Positions 18,075 through 26,578 of a DNA stretch of 50,575 bases are shown one piece after another. The first letter of the stretch is position 1. Every line of letters starts with the position of its first letter. The position numbers were made by a program, and so were the translations under genes. This DNA comes from Paragemmobacter straminiformis (GTDB lineage Bacteria > Pseudomonadota > Alphaproteobacteria > Rhodobacterales > Rhodobacteraceae), in NCBI RefSeq assembly GCF_014243445.1, contig NZ_JACLQD010000009.1, forward strand, positions 1 through 50,575. Direction: 5' to 3'. Below the pieces are notes generated by a model. It was not told where the DNA came from, did no database searches, and was given only the letters and a program-made list of their open reading frames with translations.

Positions 18075-18887
18075 TTAGCTCACTTCCCGGGCCATTCGCT
18101 CGAAGGCGATGGGGCTTTGGAAGCCGAGCGATGAATGCTGCCTGACTGGGTTATAGAGCCCGTTAATGTATCTGGCGACGGCGTTTTCGGCTTGCTGGCG
18201 GGATTGCCATGCGACCGGCCAGATCAGCTCCGACTTGATGGTCTTGAAGAACGCTTCCACCATCGAGTTGTCGTAGCAGTTTCCGCGCCCGCTCATAGCG
18301 ATCAGGATGCCATGTCTGCGGAGCAGCGCCTGATAGTCGACAGAGCAGTATTGCGATCCACGGTCGGAATGGTGGACCAGCCCCGGCGCAGGGTTGCGAG
18401 CCACCAGAGCACGGCGCAGGGCTTCGAGCGCGAAATCGCGCTTCAGGCGGTCACTCGTGGCGCAGCCGACGACGCACCGCGAGAATAGGTCCAGCACGAT
18501 GGCGAGGTAAAGCCAGCCCTCTGTCGTCCAGATGTAGGAGATGTCCGCCCCCCACTTCCGGTCCGGGCCGTCCGCCGTAAAGTCCTGCGCCACCAGATTG
18601 GGGGCGATGGGCCAAGCATGTTCACTGTCCGTCGTCCGTTTGAAGCGCCGCTTCTGCCGCGCGATCAACTGGTTCTCGCGCATCAGGCGTGCCGTGCGAT
18701 GCCGCCCGATCTCATGGCCATCGTCGACAAGGTCGCGGTGCATGCGCGGGCTGCTATGGGTACCGTTCGATAGCGCGAAGGCCGTCCGGATATGCGCCAG
18801 ATAGACCATGTCCTGCTGCTGGCGACAGGCAGGTCGTTCCTGCCACGCGAAGAAGCCGCTCTGGCTGGCCCCGAGGACGTGGCACAT
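18075..18887 (-). CDS. IS3-family transposase OrfB (element C)
   Basis: 270 aa from the first internal ATG. The frame is open further 5' and reads FGFIEAEKASFPISR directly before it, so the original start lay about 20 codons upstream. HTH_21-like and rve domains are complete: DRKWGADISYIWTT (Asp), LVHHSDRGSQYCS (Asp) and GNCYDNSMVEAFFKTIKSE (Glu), with tail RQHSSLGFQSPIAFE. OrfA is broken, so this OrfB is probably not used by its own element. Confidence 0.85.
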   Translation of the reverse strand: MCHVLGASQSGFFAWQERPACRQQQDMVYLAHIRTAFALSNGTHSSPRMHRDLVDDGHEIGRHRTARLMRENQLIARQKRRFKRTTDSEHAWPIAPNLVAQDFTADGPDRKWGADISYIWTTEGWLYLAIVLDLFSRCVVGCATSDRLKRDFALEALRRALVARNPAPGLVHHSDRGSQYCSVDYQALLRRHGILIAMSGRGNCYDNSMVEAFFKTIKSELIWPVAWQSRQQAENAVARYINGLYNPVRQHSSLGFQSPIAFERMAREVS

Positions 18888-18934
18888 CCGGCTGATCGGG
18901 AAGCTGGCCTTCTCCGCTTCGATGAAGCCGAAGG

Positions 18935-19248
18935 TTATCCATGGCGGCTTTTCTCGAACCAGTGGCCTTCAGCCGCCAAATCCCTCTTTCGCGAATAGGG
19001 CCGCGGCTTTTTTGAGATGTCGCGCTCCTGTTTTAGGACCGCATTCTCCCGCCGCAACCGCTTCAACTCGGCATGGATATCAGCAGGTGCCTCACTCGGC
19101 TCGCTGGCATCAGGCTCATCTCTCAGCTACCGCGTCAGTGTCGACAGTCCAATGCCCAGATCCTCCGCGATCTCCCGTCGCGTCCGGCCACTAGTCAGTG
19201 CCAGCCGCACAGCTTCACGCCGAAATTCCGGCGTAGGCCTGTTCCCAT
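18935..19248 (-). pseudogene. IS3-family orfA with nonsense codon and start frameshift (element C)
   Basis: The frame reads RPTPEFRREAVRLALTSGRT and then an HTH ending STLTR, followed by a TAG (complement at 19127-19129) where this family normally has Trp. The coiled-coil part continues after it. At the 5' end ATGGGAAC lacks one A relative to the expected MGNRPTPEF reading, so the ATG is out of frame with the rest. Two independent lesions make this a pseudogene. Confidence 0.75.
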
Positions 19249-19450
19249 TTCCTATAGAACACCTCCTGGTTCCTCAGTTGGTGCTCTCCACTTTTTCCAG
19301 GCAAGTCCAGAGTGGCGCTGACAGGGCCGCTAGCAGGTGAGTACGATGCGCCTGAGATCGGGATGATAGTCAGGGTCGTGGGGCGTCTGGGATCTCACCA
19401 TTCCCAGCAAGCCTGAGCAGGCAATCAGAAAATCTGAAGAACAACCAGAA

Positions 19451-19468
19451 CTGGGGCGAAATCCCCAG
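19451..19468. promoter_or_regulatory. inverted repeat before integrase remnant
   Basis: CTGGGG-6-CCCCAG is a perfect 6-bp inverted repeat ending 2 nt before the GGAGG of the short frame at 19480. It could be an operator or a hairpin masking translation. Confidence 0.35.
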
Positions 19469-19479
19469 AAGGAGGATGC

Positions 19480-19542
19480 ATGTCAGTACGTATCCAGTAT
19501 GCCTATCTCAAGCAGCAGACTTGGCTTTATCGGAGGAACTAG
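19480..19542 (+). pseudogene. N-terminal fragment of a tyrosine integrase
   Basis: 20 codons after a near-perfect AAGGAGG: MSVRIQYAYLK, then QTWLYRR. This resembles the extreme N-terminus of phage integrases that read Y-LK---T-Y-RR. It stops at a TAG and nothing integrase-like follows, so it is a remnant if real. The rest of 19310-19615 holds no gene. Confidence 0.35.
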
Positions 19543-19615
19543 GGATGGCCCAGTAGACGATGGCTGCGGGAGGCTTCACCTTGATCGCCTCAACCTGTTC
19601 GACCGAATTTAGGGC

Positions 19616-20881
19616 CTAGAGCGAGAGCCATTCGTCCAGCACGCGACCGTCGAGCACATGGTCATTGTCGCGGATGTGACCACCCTTGTGGGTGCCGTAT
19701 CGCTCAGCGACAGCGCAGGTGTATCTCAGGTTGTTTGAATGCGCTGCGATCGCGAAAGCGCCGGTGGAGTATTGCTGCGGGAAGATCTCGAGCACCTTTG
19801 TTCCGGGGCGGCAGAAGAGGATGTTTGTAAGGCCAGCCCCGTGTGACGCAACCACTGCGTCGGCGCCTCGGAACATTTGGACCTGCTCGTCAAAACTGAA
19901 ATCTTCGAGAAAACATTCCGCGAACTGATACCGTTCGAGTAGCTTTGAGGCCGCTTCGTCGGGCACGAGGCGACGTGAGCCCCGTCGGTTGACGAAAATC
20001 ATTTTCGGCGTGTCGCGGTTCACCTCGGGAATGCTCAGCGCGTCTTTTACGATCTCCAAGAGGCCGGGCTGACCTTTGTTCAAGGCGTGATTGAAGTCCA
20101 TTCCTACTGTCGAGAAGGATACGACCGTATCGGTCTCGATCGAAACCACCTCGTCTTGCATGTTCACATCCATCTGGATGCATTGATGCGGCTTGATGCC
20201 GAGGAGGACCAGGGTTCTGAGTTGGAACGGGGCTAGCCTACGGCTGAACACATAGTTGTACTCAGCCGTATCGAGTCCCGCCTGCCGCATCGAGGCAAGG
20301 CGCGGAATGGTGTCCATGATCCAGTGGCAGTAGTTGTTTCCCGCGAACTCGTCGATCGCAACGACGAGTCTGGGAACAAGGGGCGGCTTTCTCTTGCAGA
20401 TTTCCGAGCCGCCCTTCAGATTAATCGCGTCGACGCCGCGTGCCGATATACGCCGCAAGGCAGGCCGTGCTGCGGCCGATTCAAGCATCACCCATGGTGT
20501 ATTGTAAGCATAATGAAACGTGTAGCGACCTGCTGTTCCCTCCCAGACCACGAAGTCTTTGCTTTTCGAACTTAGGTATTCGGGTCTGGCAAGTGCGGTG
20601 GGGCTGTCATCCGTGAGGCACACCGGTGGCGGTCTGGCCTGCATCACCTCAGGACAAATGACGTGGGCAGCCCTTGTCCAGTCCAACGCGTCCGTTTCCT
20701 CCAAACGTTTGCCGCCGCTGTTGGAGCGACGGTAATGATCGAAGAAGACATCTCCCAGTCGCGCTTGATTGGCTCGGCCCAGTGCCCGGTTTAGCTTTTC
20801 GCGGCTGTCCTGAACGCGCCATGGCTCTCGTTCTACCTTTTGAAGTATGGCCTCGACTTCGCTTTGCTCGCCGCTTTCCAT
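19616..20881 (-). CDS. glycosyltransferase family 61 protein
   Basis: 421 aa. The GT61 (DUF563) signature is clear: GNNYCHWIMDTIPRLASM in the middle and VVASHGAGLTNILFCRPGTK near the C-terminus, followed by VLEIFPQQYS. Members transfer sugars in polysaccharide or O-linked glycan synthesis in the cytoplasm or at the membrane; the donor is not evident here. No signal peptide or membrane helix. It stands alone between an IS3 copy and non-coding DNA, with no capsule or LPS genes around it, so it is probably stray cargo that alters a surface glycan. Confidence 0.8.
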   Translation of the reverse strand: MESGEQSEVEAILQKVEREPWRVQDSREKLNRALGRANQARLGDVFFDHYRRSNSGGKRLEETDALDWTRAAHVICPEVMQARPPPVCLTDDSPTALARPEYLSSKSKDFVVWEGTAGRYTFHYAYNTPWVMLESAAARPALRRISARGVDAINLKGGSEICKRKPPLVPRLVVAIDEFAGNNYCHWIMDTIPRLASMRQAGLDTAEYNYVFSRRLAPFQLRTLVLLGIKPHQCIQMDVNMQDEVVSIETDTVVSFSTVGMDFNHALNKGQPGLLEIVKDALSIPEVNRDTPKMIFVNRRGSRRLVPDEAASKLLERYQFAECFLEDFSFDEQVQMFRGADAVVASHGAGLTNILFCRPGTKVLEIFPQQYSTGAFAIAAHSNNLRYTCAVAERYGTHKGGHIRDNDHVLDGRVLDEWLSL

Positions 20882-21193
20882 GCACTCCAGCCGTCTTTAC
20901 CCTGCGACACAAAGGTTAAGACGTTCCAGCACCGCGTTCAACTACGGCGACGATCCGGACATTCTTGAGTGAGAGTTTGCGGCGAGGTTTATACTCTCAA
21001 AACAGAGAGCGGAGGAGAGGACGGCTTCGTATTGAACCACTTTGAGTGATGGCTGTGGGGCATCGCCTGGGGCAAACCCAAGTCTACGTCATCGGCTAAG
21101 TTGTTGGAAGGTTTGACGCCACGAACAAAGTAAGTAGCTGGCTGGGGCGCTAGATGGCCCAGAGACAGCGGATTGTGGGCGGCTATCAATATA
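20882..21193. other. non-coding stretch with dispersed repeat
   Basis: Contains copy 2 of the 97-bp repeat and a short CTCTC-6-GAGAG hairpin near 20995-21010. No gene supported. Confidence 0.5.
21057..21153 (+). repeat. 97-bp dispersed repeat, copy 2
   Basis: Ungapped 79% match to 8081-8177, same orientation, 13 kb away. It ends with the same AGCTGGCTGGGGCGCTAG as copy 1, but unlike copy 1 it loses the tRNA-like T-loop after that point. Confidence 0.7.
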
Positions 21194-21631
21194 TCAGAAC
21201 CCGAGCACCCTACTGATCCAGCCGCGCGCGTCGATCCCTGGCAGTTCCGAACGTTCGACTGAAGGCATCAGCGTAAGAAGGTAGCCTTCGGCGCAGCCCC
21301 CCTCACTGGCCGCCTCCCAAAGACGCTGGTGACGGTCACCTATGGTGCCAAGGTCGTCTGCGGCGGGGGTGCCGTGAAAAAGGGATCCCTGGGACATTCT
21401 AGGTGCGGCGGCGGCACGTGAAGGGTAGGTCTTAGCGGGCTCATGTCCGGCAATTGCGACCCATCCCTTTTCGGGCAGGTCGCCCCCTCCTGTCATGAAA
21501 CCCGGCTGAAATCGGCCTGAAATCCTGAGGATCGCTTTGTAGTCGTGGTGTACGGATCCGTTTTGGATGATCCGGTCCTGAGACTTCCGACCTGCTCCTC
21601 CACCGATTTCAGAAGCGGATCGTCTCCGCAT
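21194..21631 (-). pseudogene. possible C-terminal remnant of a luciferase-like monooxygenase
   Basis: The last 70 residues (HGTPAADDLGTIGDRHQRLW, EGGCAEGYLLTLMPSVERSE) resemble the C-terminal part of NtaA/DszA-type FMN-dependent monooxygenases, where GTP--VAD--Q-W---GA-DG-LL is followed by P. The N-terminal barrel is missing and the preceding residues are not convincing. It overlaps the 3' end of the flavoprotein gene upstream by 23 bp. Such monooxygenases often pair with DszC/SfnB-type flavoproteins, which fits the neighbour. Low certainty. Confidence 0.35.
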
Positions 21632-22760
21632 CCTGGCCGAGAGCCAATCGACCGAGGACGGTGAGATTGTGGGTTCCCATGGCGACGTGCCGGGTGGCGG
21701 TGGTCAGGTCACGAGCGCGGCGTTCGAAGGACGAGGTCTCGGAGATGGACGCTGTGCCGAGAAGTCTGCACAATGTCGTCATGACAGTTTCGCAGAGTTC
21801 GCCCGCCTGCGCGAGGCTTGCGCGAAATGTGGCCCGCGGAATTGCCCTTTCGCCGGGCGTGGCGAAGGCGCTTTCAAGGCCATCAAGCGCATCAAGGACG
21901 AGGGAACGTGCTGATCTGTGAAGCGTGATGCAGCGCCCGTATTCGGTTTGCACCAGTTCGCGTTCCGCCAGTTTGGCTGCCGTGCCGCCCCGCGTCCGAT
22001 CTGCCATGGCTGCGAAATCGGCGATGGCTGCCTGAGTAATCCCGAGCGCCACGAGGGTCACGCTGAGCGGGAATATCGACAGATGTGGCAGGTGGTAGGG
22101 GTCGGCGTCAATAACAGGACGGTGCAGCAGGAAGGGCGCAACATGCGACTCTGGGACGAAGACGCCGTCTGCCTCGAAGGTGACGCTGCCGCTGCCGCGA
22201 AGACCCAAAGTGTGCCAGTCGTCGTTGAGTTGGACGGCTTCAATCGGCATGAAAGCGCAGACCACCCGCGCATAAGGATCGTCGATAGCCGGGATTTCGC
22301 ACAATCCCATTACGCGGCGGGCGGCGTGGATGCCGCTGGCGAAGGGCCACTTGCCAGAGACCAGATAGCCTCCTGTCGTGGGAACGGCCTTGCCCAAGGC
22401 TGCAGTCGATCCGGCAATGGCGCAGTCGGGAGACGAGAACCATTCGGACACGGTTTCAGGAGGAAGAAAACCCGACATGCGCCCCGCGATAGTGACGTTC
22501 GCTAGGACCCAACCAACCGAAGCGTCAAGGGATGATGCTGCCTCCATCACCCCGAACCAGTCGCGCAGACCGAGTTGCGCGCCGCCGACGGTGCGAGGGA
22601 TGGAGAGGCGGAACAGGTCCGCGCGGACCATTGCGGCGAACAGTTCGTCAGGCAACCGGCGCTCGCGCTCGAAGCGGGGGCGCAAGCGGATGACTTCTGA
22701 ACCCAGCGCTTCAATACACGCCTTGGCGGTTGTTGCAGTCTGCAGCGGTATTGCATCCAT
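21609..22760 (-). CDS. acyl-CoA dehydrogenase-family flavin monooxygenase (DszC/SfnB-like)
   Basis: 383 aa from the ATG that follows GGGAGGCTGAA; an ATG 7 codons upstream has no ribosome site. The acyl-CoA dehydrogenase fold is visible: LDASVGWVLANVTI in the N-terminal helices, SGKWPFASGIHAARRVMGLC for the middle beta-domain, LGLRGSGSVTFEADGVFVPE and the C-terminal helical bundle. DszC/SfnB/HpaB-like members use reduced flavin to oxygenate sulfur or aromatic substrates rather than oxidise acyl-CoA. The substrate here is unknown. It is transcribed away from a LysR regulator 100 bp upstream, which probably controls it. Confidence 0.8.
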   Translation of the reverse strand: MDAIPLQTATTAKACIEALGSEVIRLRPRFERERRLPDELFAAMVRADLFRLSIPRTVGGAQLGLRDWFGVMEAASSLDASVGWVLANVTIAGRMSGFLPPETVSEWFSSPDCAIAGSTAALGKAVPTTGGYLVSGKWPFASGIHAARRVMGLCEIPAIDDPYARVVCAFMPIEAVQLNDDWHTLGLRGSGSVTFEADGVFVPESHVAPFLLHRPVIDADPYHLPHLSIFPLSVTLVALGITQAAIADFAAMADRTRGGTAAKLAERELVQTEYGRCITLHRSARSLVLDALDGLESAFATPGERAIPRATFRASLAQAGELCETVMTTLCRLLGTASISETSSFERRARDLTTATRHVAMGTHNLTVLGRLALGQDAETIRF

Positions 22761-22862
22761 TTCAGCCTCCCTCTTGGGCATGGCGCATCGTGTCGAATGC
22801 AGCCCAAGCGTGCAAAATCCTATTCTTCACGTTAGGATGAAGAAGATTCACCCTCACCGGAG

Positions 22863-23762
22863 ATGGCGATGCGACATCTGCCTCCGCTGACCGCCTTGCG
22901 CGCCTTTGATGCGGCGGCGCGCAATATGAGCTTCAAGCGCGCCGCAGAAGAACTGGGCCTGACGCCGACGGCCATCAGCCATCAGATTCGGATCCTTGAG
23001 GATTACGTCGGGACTCCCCTGTTCCGCAGATTGCCCCGTCCCTTGGCTTTGACCGAAGCCGGGGCCGATCTTTTTCCCGGATTGCGCGAGGGGTTTGACC
23101 GGATCGGGGAAGCGGTCCAACTGGTCTCGCGCCCGCAGAACCGCGTCCTGCGGGTGACGACGACGAACGCTTTTGCTGCGCTTTGTCTGCTGCCGCGGCT
23201 GGACCGCTGGCATAGAGATTTCCCATCGATCCCGCTTAGCATAATCGGGACCGATGCCGTTCTCGATCTAGCTAAGGGGGAAGCTGATCTTGCGCTGCGT
23301 TATGCGCGCACGGCCCCGCCCGATGCGATTTGCGAGATCTGCCGCGATAGGTTGCTCGTCGTGGCAAGCCCGAAACTGGTGGGAGAGCAGCGAGACCTGT
23401 CGCCCGAGCAGATCGCAACCTTTCCGCTGATCGAAGCAGAGTGGCCGGATTGGGCCATCGATCCGCCGATGTGGCGCTACTGGAGCCGCGTGGCGCGTCA
23501 GAAGGGGCTGGCAGTGCCCGACCTGACGTCCGCGATCCGCTGGCGGTTCCGCGAGGAGGACCATGCGATCGAGGCCGCAATTGCTGGACAGGGGATTGCG
23601 ATTTGCAGCGATGTCCTTGCCCGCGATGCCTTGGCGGACGATCGCCTGGTTGTCGTTTCGGAGATAGGCTTGCCCGGATACGGTTTCTACGCCGTCGCTC
23701 GCGCCGAGGCTGCGCGATCAGAGGCGATCCGCAACCTGATCGGGTGGCTGGGCGGTCTGTAG
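22863..23762 (+). CDS. LysR-family regulator (GcvA-like)
   Basis: 299 aa. The N-terminal winged HTH (LTALRAFDAAARNMSFKRAA, then LGLTPTAISHQIRILE) and PLFRRLPRPLALTEAG are typical of the GcvA subgroup. The C-terminal periplasmic-binding-protein-like effector domain runs from about residue 93 to the end. Divergent from the flavoprotein gene, so the 102-bp gap is the likely shared control region. The start is the ATG of MAMRHLPPL; the second ATG two codons later is equally possible. Confidence 0.88.
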   Translation: MAMRHLPPLTALRAFDAAARNMSFKRAAEELGLTPTAISHQIRILEDYVGTPLFRRLPRPLALTEAGADLFPGLREGFDRIGEAVQLVSRPQNRVLRVTTTNAFAALCLLPRLDRWHRDFPSIPLSIIGTDAVLDLAKGEADLALRYARTAPPDAICEICRDRLLVVASPKLVGEQRDLSPEQIATFPLIEAEWPDWAIDPPMWRYWSRVARQKGLAVPDLTSAIRWRFREEDHAIEAAIAGQGIAICSDVLARDALADDRLVVVSEIGLPGYGFYAVARAEAARSEAIRNLIGWLGGL

Positions 23763-24077
23763 GGATAGAGGTGCAACGTCAGTGCATTGGCGTCGAGCCC
23801 CTGTAGTCTGGCCATGATCATAATGCGGGCTCAGTGGTTTCTGGCTCTGACATCGTTTGTTTGGGCACACGGCCGCTGCCCACGGAGCACGCTGAGGGTC
23901 TAGCCAGCGAGATCACATGCTGCGGTTGGAATCATGGCGATCTGGTGGTGTGCGTCCCGTATTAGAAAGGCCTGTTGGCCCTTCGTCCCGCCGACCGTCC
24001 GCTTTCCAACCTCTATAACTGTCTCGTCGCTCTCGGCCCAAAGCGGACGGTCAGGTAAGTCACCCGCCTTGTCGGGA
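23763..24077. other. gap of about 315 bp
   Basis: No gene supported. A weak minus-strand frame crosses it (see rejected items). The 18-bp sequence GGCCCAAAGCGGACGGTC near 24036 recurs with one change near 28107. Confidence 0.4.
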
Positions 24078-24741
24078 TCAGGCTTGGCCGGCCAGGCGAG
24101 CAACGCCCTTCACGTGGTCCGGCGCATCGACACCATCCTTGATCCTTGGGTCAGGGATGGGAGCGCCCAGCGAGACAGATGCGGGCAAGACACCGGCCCA
24201 GATCGGCAGATCGTAGTCGTCGGGTTCGTCCGCGGGCGGGCCAGATCGGATCTTGGCGCTGCCTTCGGTGATGGGCACCGAGAGGATCGTTGTCGCCTTC
24301 ACCTCCTGCGGCAACATCGGACGCAAGAGCGCGCTGCGGCCCGGCCAGAGGCCTTCGATCATAGCGGTGAGGTGAGCGGCTTTTTCGTCCTCAGGCACGA
24401 CCTCGGCGATACCAAAGAGCGTGACGGATCGTGTGTTGACCGAATGATTGAAGCCGGAACGGGCGAGGACGAAGCCGTCGAGGAGCGTCACGTTCATGCA
24501 GACCTCCTGCCCCTTCCCTGCGCGCAGGGCGTGGCTGGCGGAGGAGCCGTGCCAGTAGACCCGATCCCCCTCGCGCCATTGCAGCGTCGGGGTGAGGTAG
24601 GGCTTGCCGTCGCGGACGTAGGCCACGGTGCAGAGCGGTTGGGCATCGAGGATGGCGTGGATGGTTGGCGACGTCGAACCTGCCGAGGTCATGCATACGG
24701 CGCAGGCGGCTGCGGTCGGCCGGGGGGAGAGTTTCGGTCAT
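24078..24741 (-). pseudogene. pyridoxamine 5'-phosphate oxidase-family protein, frameshifted
   Basis: The main frame (24078-24692) encodes a split-barrel flavin-binding protein of the PNPOx/NimA-like group: ILDAQPLCTVAYVRDGKPYL, WHGSSASHALRAGKG, VCMNVTLLDGFVLARS. Its expected N-terminus (MTETLPPADRSRLRRMHDLG, then RFDVA) lies upstream in another frame. Removing one C from the GTCGCCAACC stretch near 24667 would join the two as RFDVATIHAILD. So either the gene is broken, a short form starts at the ATG at 24692, or there is a sequencing error. It follows the PLP-enzyme gene with a 4-bp overlap or a few bases gap and ends the four-gene run that starts at 27196. Confidence 0.7.
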
Positions 24742-24755
24742 CTTCGGCGCTCCGG

Positions 24756-25940
24756 TCACAGGCAGCGGGCCAGATCGGCGCAGATGTCGTCGGGGTGTTC
24801 CAGCCCGACCGACAGGCGGAAGATGCCCCGCCCCGTAAGCGCACGGAACCGCGCCTCGGCCTCGGGAGGGTGCTGATAGGTCGATTGCAGGATGTCGTCT
24901 GTGCCGATCCAGTAGATCAGGCTGCGGAGATGGCCGAGCGAGACGGCGAAATGCACGTGTTGTAGGTCGCTCACCATCTTGCGGGCAATCTCGGCCCCGT
25001 CTTGATGCGTCTGGAAAGCAATCATGCCGGAAAAGTTCGCCATCTGCCTGCGGGCAAGGTCGTGCTGGGGGTGCGAGGGCAGGCCGGGGTAGAACACGCG
25101 GGACACGGCGGGGTGCGCTTCAAGCCACTCGGCGACCGCCATCGCATTGTCCTGATGGGCGCGCATCCGGATCGGCAATGTCTCGGCACCGCGCATGATG
25201 AGCCATGCGTTGAAGGGCGAGAGAACCCCGCCGAAATGCACCGCGGCTTCGAGGTTCAGCGCATCGAGATCGGCCTTGCGGCCCAGCACCGCGCCGCCCA
25301 TCGCATCGCCATGGCCCGAGATATATTTGGTCAGCGAATGCACCACGAAATCCGCGCCAAGCGACAGGGGCCGCGTGCCGATGGGCGAGGTGAAGGTGCC
25401 ATCGACCACCACATCGGGCACACCTCGTGCATGGGCAAGATCGGCAAAAAGCGCGATGTCTGCGAGTTGGAGCGTCGGGTTGCAGGGCGTCTCGAGCCAG
25501 AGCATGCGGGTGGCGGGCGTGATCGCGGCTGCGACCGCTTCGGCATCGGTCGTGTCTACGAAGCTCGTCTTGATGCCGAAGCGCGGCAGGCTGTTGCGGA
25601 TGAATTCTGCCGTGCCGGAATAGGCGTTTTCCGGAAAGATGGCGTGATCGCCAGCGCTCAAACGGCCCATGATGACCGCATGGGTCGCGGCGATGCCCGA
25701 AGCGAAGCAGCGCGCATCCTCGGCCCCTTCCAGCGCGGCGAGTTTCTCTTCGAGCTGACGCACCGTCGGATTGCCTGAACGGGCGTAGATGTATCCGGCG
25801 CTCTCGTCCTCGTCCCAGGCCGAGAAGCCGGTCAGTTCGCGAGGCAGGAAGGTCGCGGACATGACAAGGTTCGGGGACGAGGCGCGGGTGGTTGGGTCCA
25901 CAGCCTCTCCGGCATGGACGGCCATAGTTTCGATCTTCAT
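24756..25940 (-). CDS. trans-sulfuration-family PLP enzyme (cystathionine gamma-synthase / methionine gamma-lyase type)
   Basis: 394 aa from ATG 25940, which overlaps the PaiB-like stop by ATGA. The family pattern is complete: YIYARSGNPTVRQLEEKLAA, SGIAATHAVI, the PLP-lysine K205 in HSLTKYISGHGD, and the C-terminal SLGHLRSLIYWIGTD with a RLSVGLEHPDDI end. These enzymes handle cysteine, homocysteine or methionine through a PLP-bound beta/gamma-elimination or replacement; the exact substrate cannot be read from sequence. The run with a redox flavoprotein family member and a PaiB-like protein suggests sulfur amino-acid use or scavenging. Confidence 0.85.
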   Translation of the reverse strand: MKIETMAVHAGEAVDPTTRASSPNLVMSATFLPRELTGFSAWDEDESAGYIYARSGNPTVRQLEEKLAALEGAEDARCFASGIAATHAVIMGRLSAGDHAIFPENAYSGTAEFIRNSLPRFGIKTSFVDTTDAEAVAAAITPATRMLWLETPCNPTLQLADIALFADLAHARGVPDVVVDGTFTSPIGTRPLSLGADFVVHSLTKYISGHGDAMGGAVLGRKADLDALNLEAAVHFGGVLSPFNAWLIMRGAETLPIRMRAHQDNAMAVAEWLEAHPAVSRVFYPGLPSHPQHDLARRQMANFSGMIAFQTHQDGAEIARKMVSDLQHVHFAVSLGHLRSLIYWIGTDDILQSTYQHPPEAEARFRALTGRGIFRLSVGLEHPDDICADLARCL

Positions 25941-26572
25941 GCCCCGTCTCCGATCTTGCCGTAGCGCCGGACGAGCGCCGCCATTTCCGGATGTGCCTCG
26001 GCCAGTCCTGCGGCCACGCCCTTGCGGTCTCCCTCGGGCCGGTTCTGGCTGACCTTCCACTTGCCTTCGAGGCACCTGATGTCGATCTCGATCCCCACGA
26101 TCCCGCGCAACTGCGCCTCGATATAGGGGCGCGGCGCGTCGGAAACCTGCCACGGTTTGGGCCTGTCCGCCTCGTGCCTGTCGGTCAGCGCGGCGATTTG
26201 GCTATCAAGCCACGCGCTATCCGCCCGCACCCGCGCCGTGCCGCGCGCCTGAACCATGGCATAGTTCCAGGTCGGCACGACCTTCCCCGTTTCGCGCTTC
26301 GTTTCGTAGAAGGCGGGCGTCACGTAATTCAGCGGGCCCTGAAAGACGACCAGCACATCCGCCCCATCCAACTCGCGCCACTGCGGATTGGCGCGGGCAA
26401 TATGGGCTTGCAAACGGCCAAACGGTCCGGTGGCGCGTTGCAGCAGGAACGGCAAGCCGTTCGCCTGAAGGCCTTCGCTGTCATGCGAGACCAACAGGCC
26501 GAAGGGGTGTGTTTCGATCAGGTCGTGCTGGACGTCGAGACGGTCCTCGCGGTGCTGTTCGGGTTGATACAT
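25937..26572 (-). CDS. PaiB-family FMN-binding negative transcriptional regulator
   Basis: 211 aa, the full family length. The family opening is present: MYQPEQHRED, then LIETHPFGLLVSHDSEGLQA, followed by LLQRATGPFGRLQAHIARAN and the FQGPLNYVTPAFYETKRETG block with VPTWNYAMVQARG. PaiB of Bacillus subtilis represses sporulation and protease genes; in proteobacteria the family is often next to XRE-cupin regulators and PLP enzymes, as here. It lies 6 bp after the XRE-cupin gene and overlaps the PLP-enzyme start, clearly one operon. Whether it binds DNA or acts as a flavin enzyme is not settled by sequence. Confidence 0.88.
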   Translation of the reverse strand: MYQPEQHREDRLDVQHDLIETHPFGLLVSHDSEGLQANGLPFLLQRATGPFGRLQAHIARANPQWRELDGADVLVVFQGPLNYVTPAFYETKRETGKVVPTWNYAMVQARGTARVRADSAWLDSQIAALTDRHEADRPKPWQVSDAPRPYIEAQLRGIVGIEIDIRCLEGKWKVSQNRPEGDRKGVAAGLAEAHPEMAALVRRYGKIGDGA

Positions 26573-26578
26573 CGAGGG

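Larger units (their letters stand above)
18046..19309 (-). mobile_element. IS3-family element C, full length but damaged
   Basis: 1264 bp. The ends begin TGGACTTGCCCGGTTTTTGT (left) and TGGACTTGCCTGGAAAAAGT (right, inverted), and a 3-bp GAG target duplication flanks both sides (18043-18045, 19310-19312). The transposition event itself is therefore intact, while orfA has decayed. Confidence 0.88.

Noticed and set aside
23900-24103. 67-codon minus-strand frame after the PNPOx gene
   Set aside because: It overlaps the end of that gene, has no ribosome site, and although part of it looks protein-like (SDETVIEVGKRTVGGTKGQ) I can tie it to no family.
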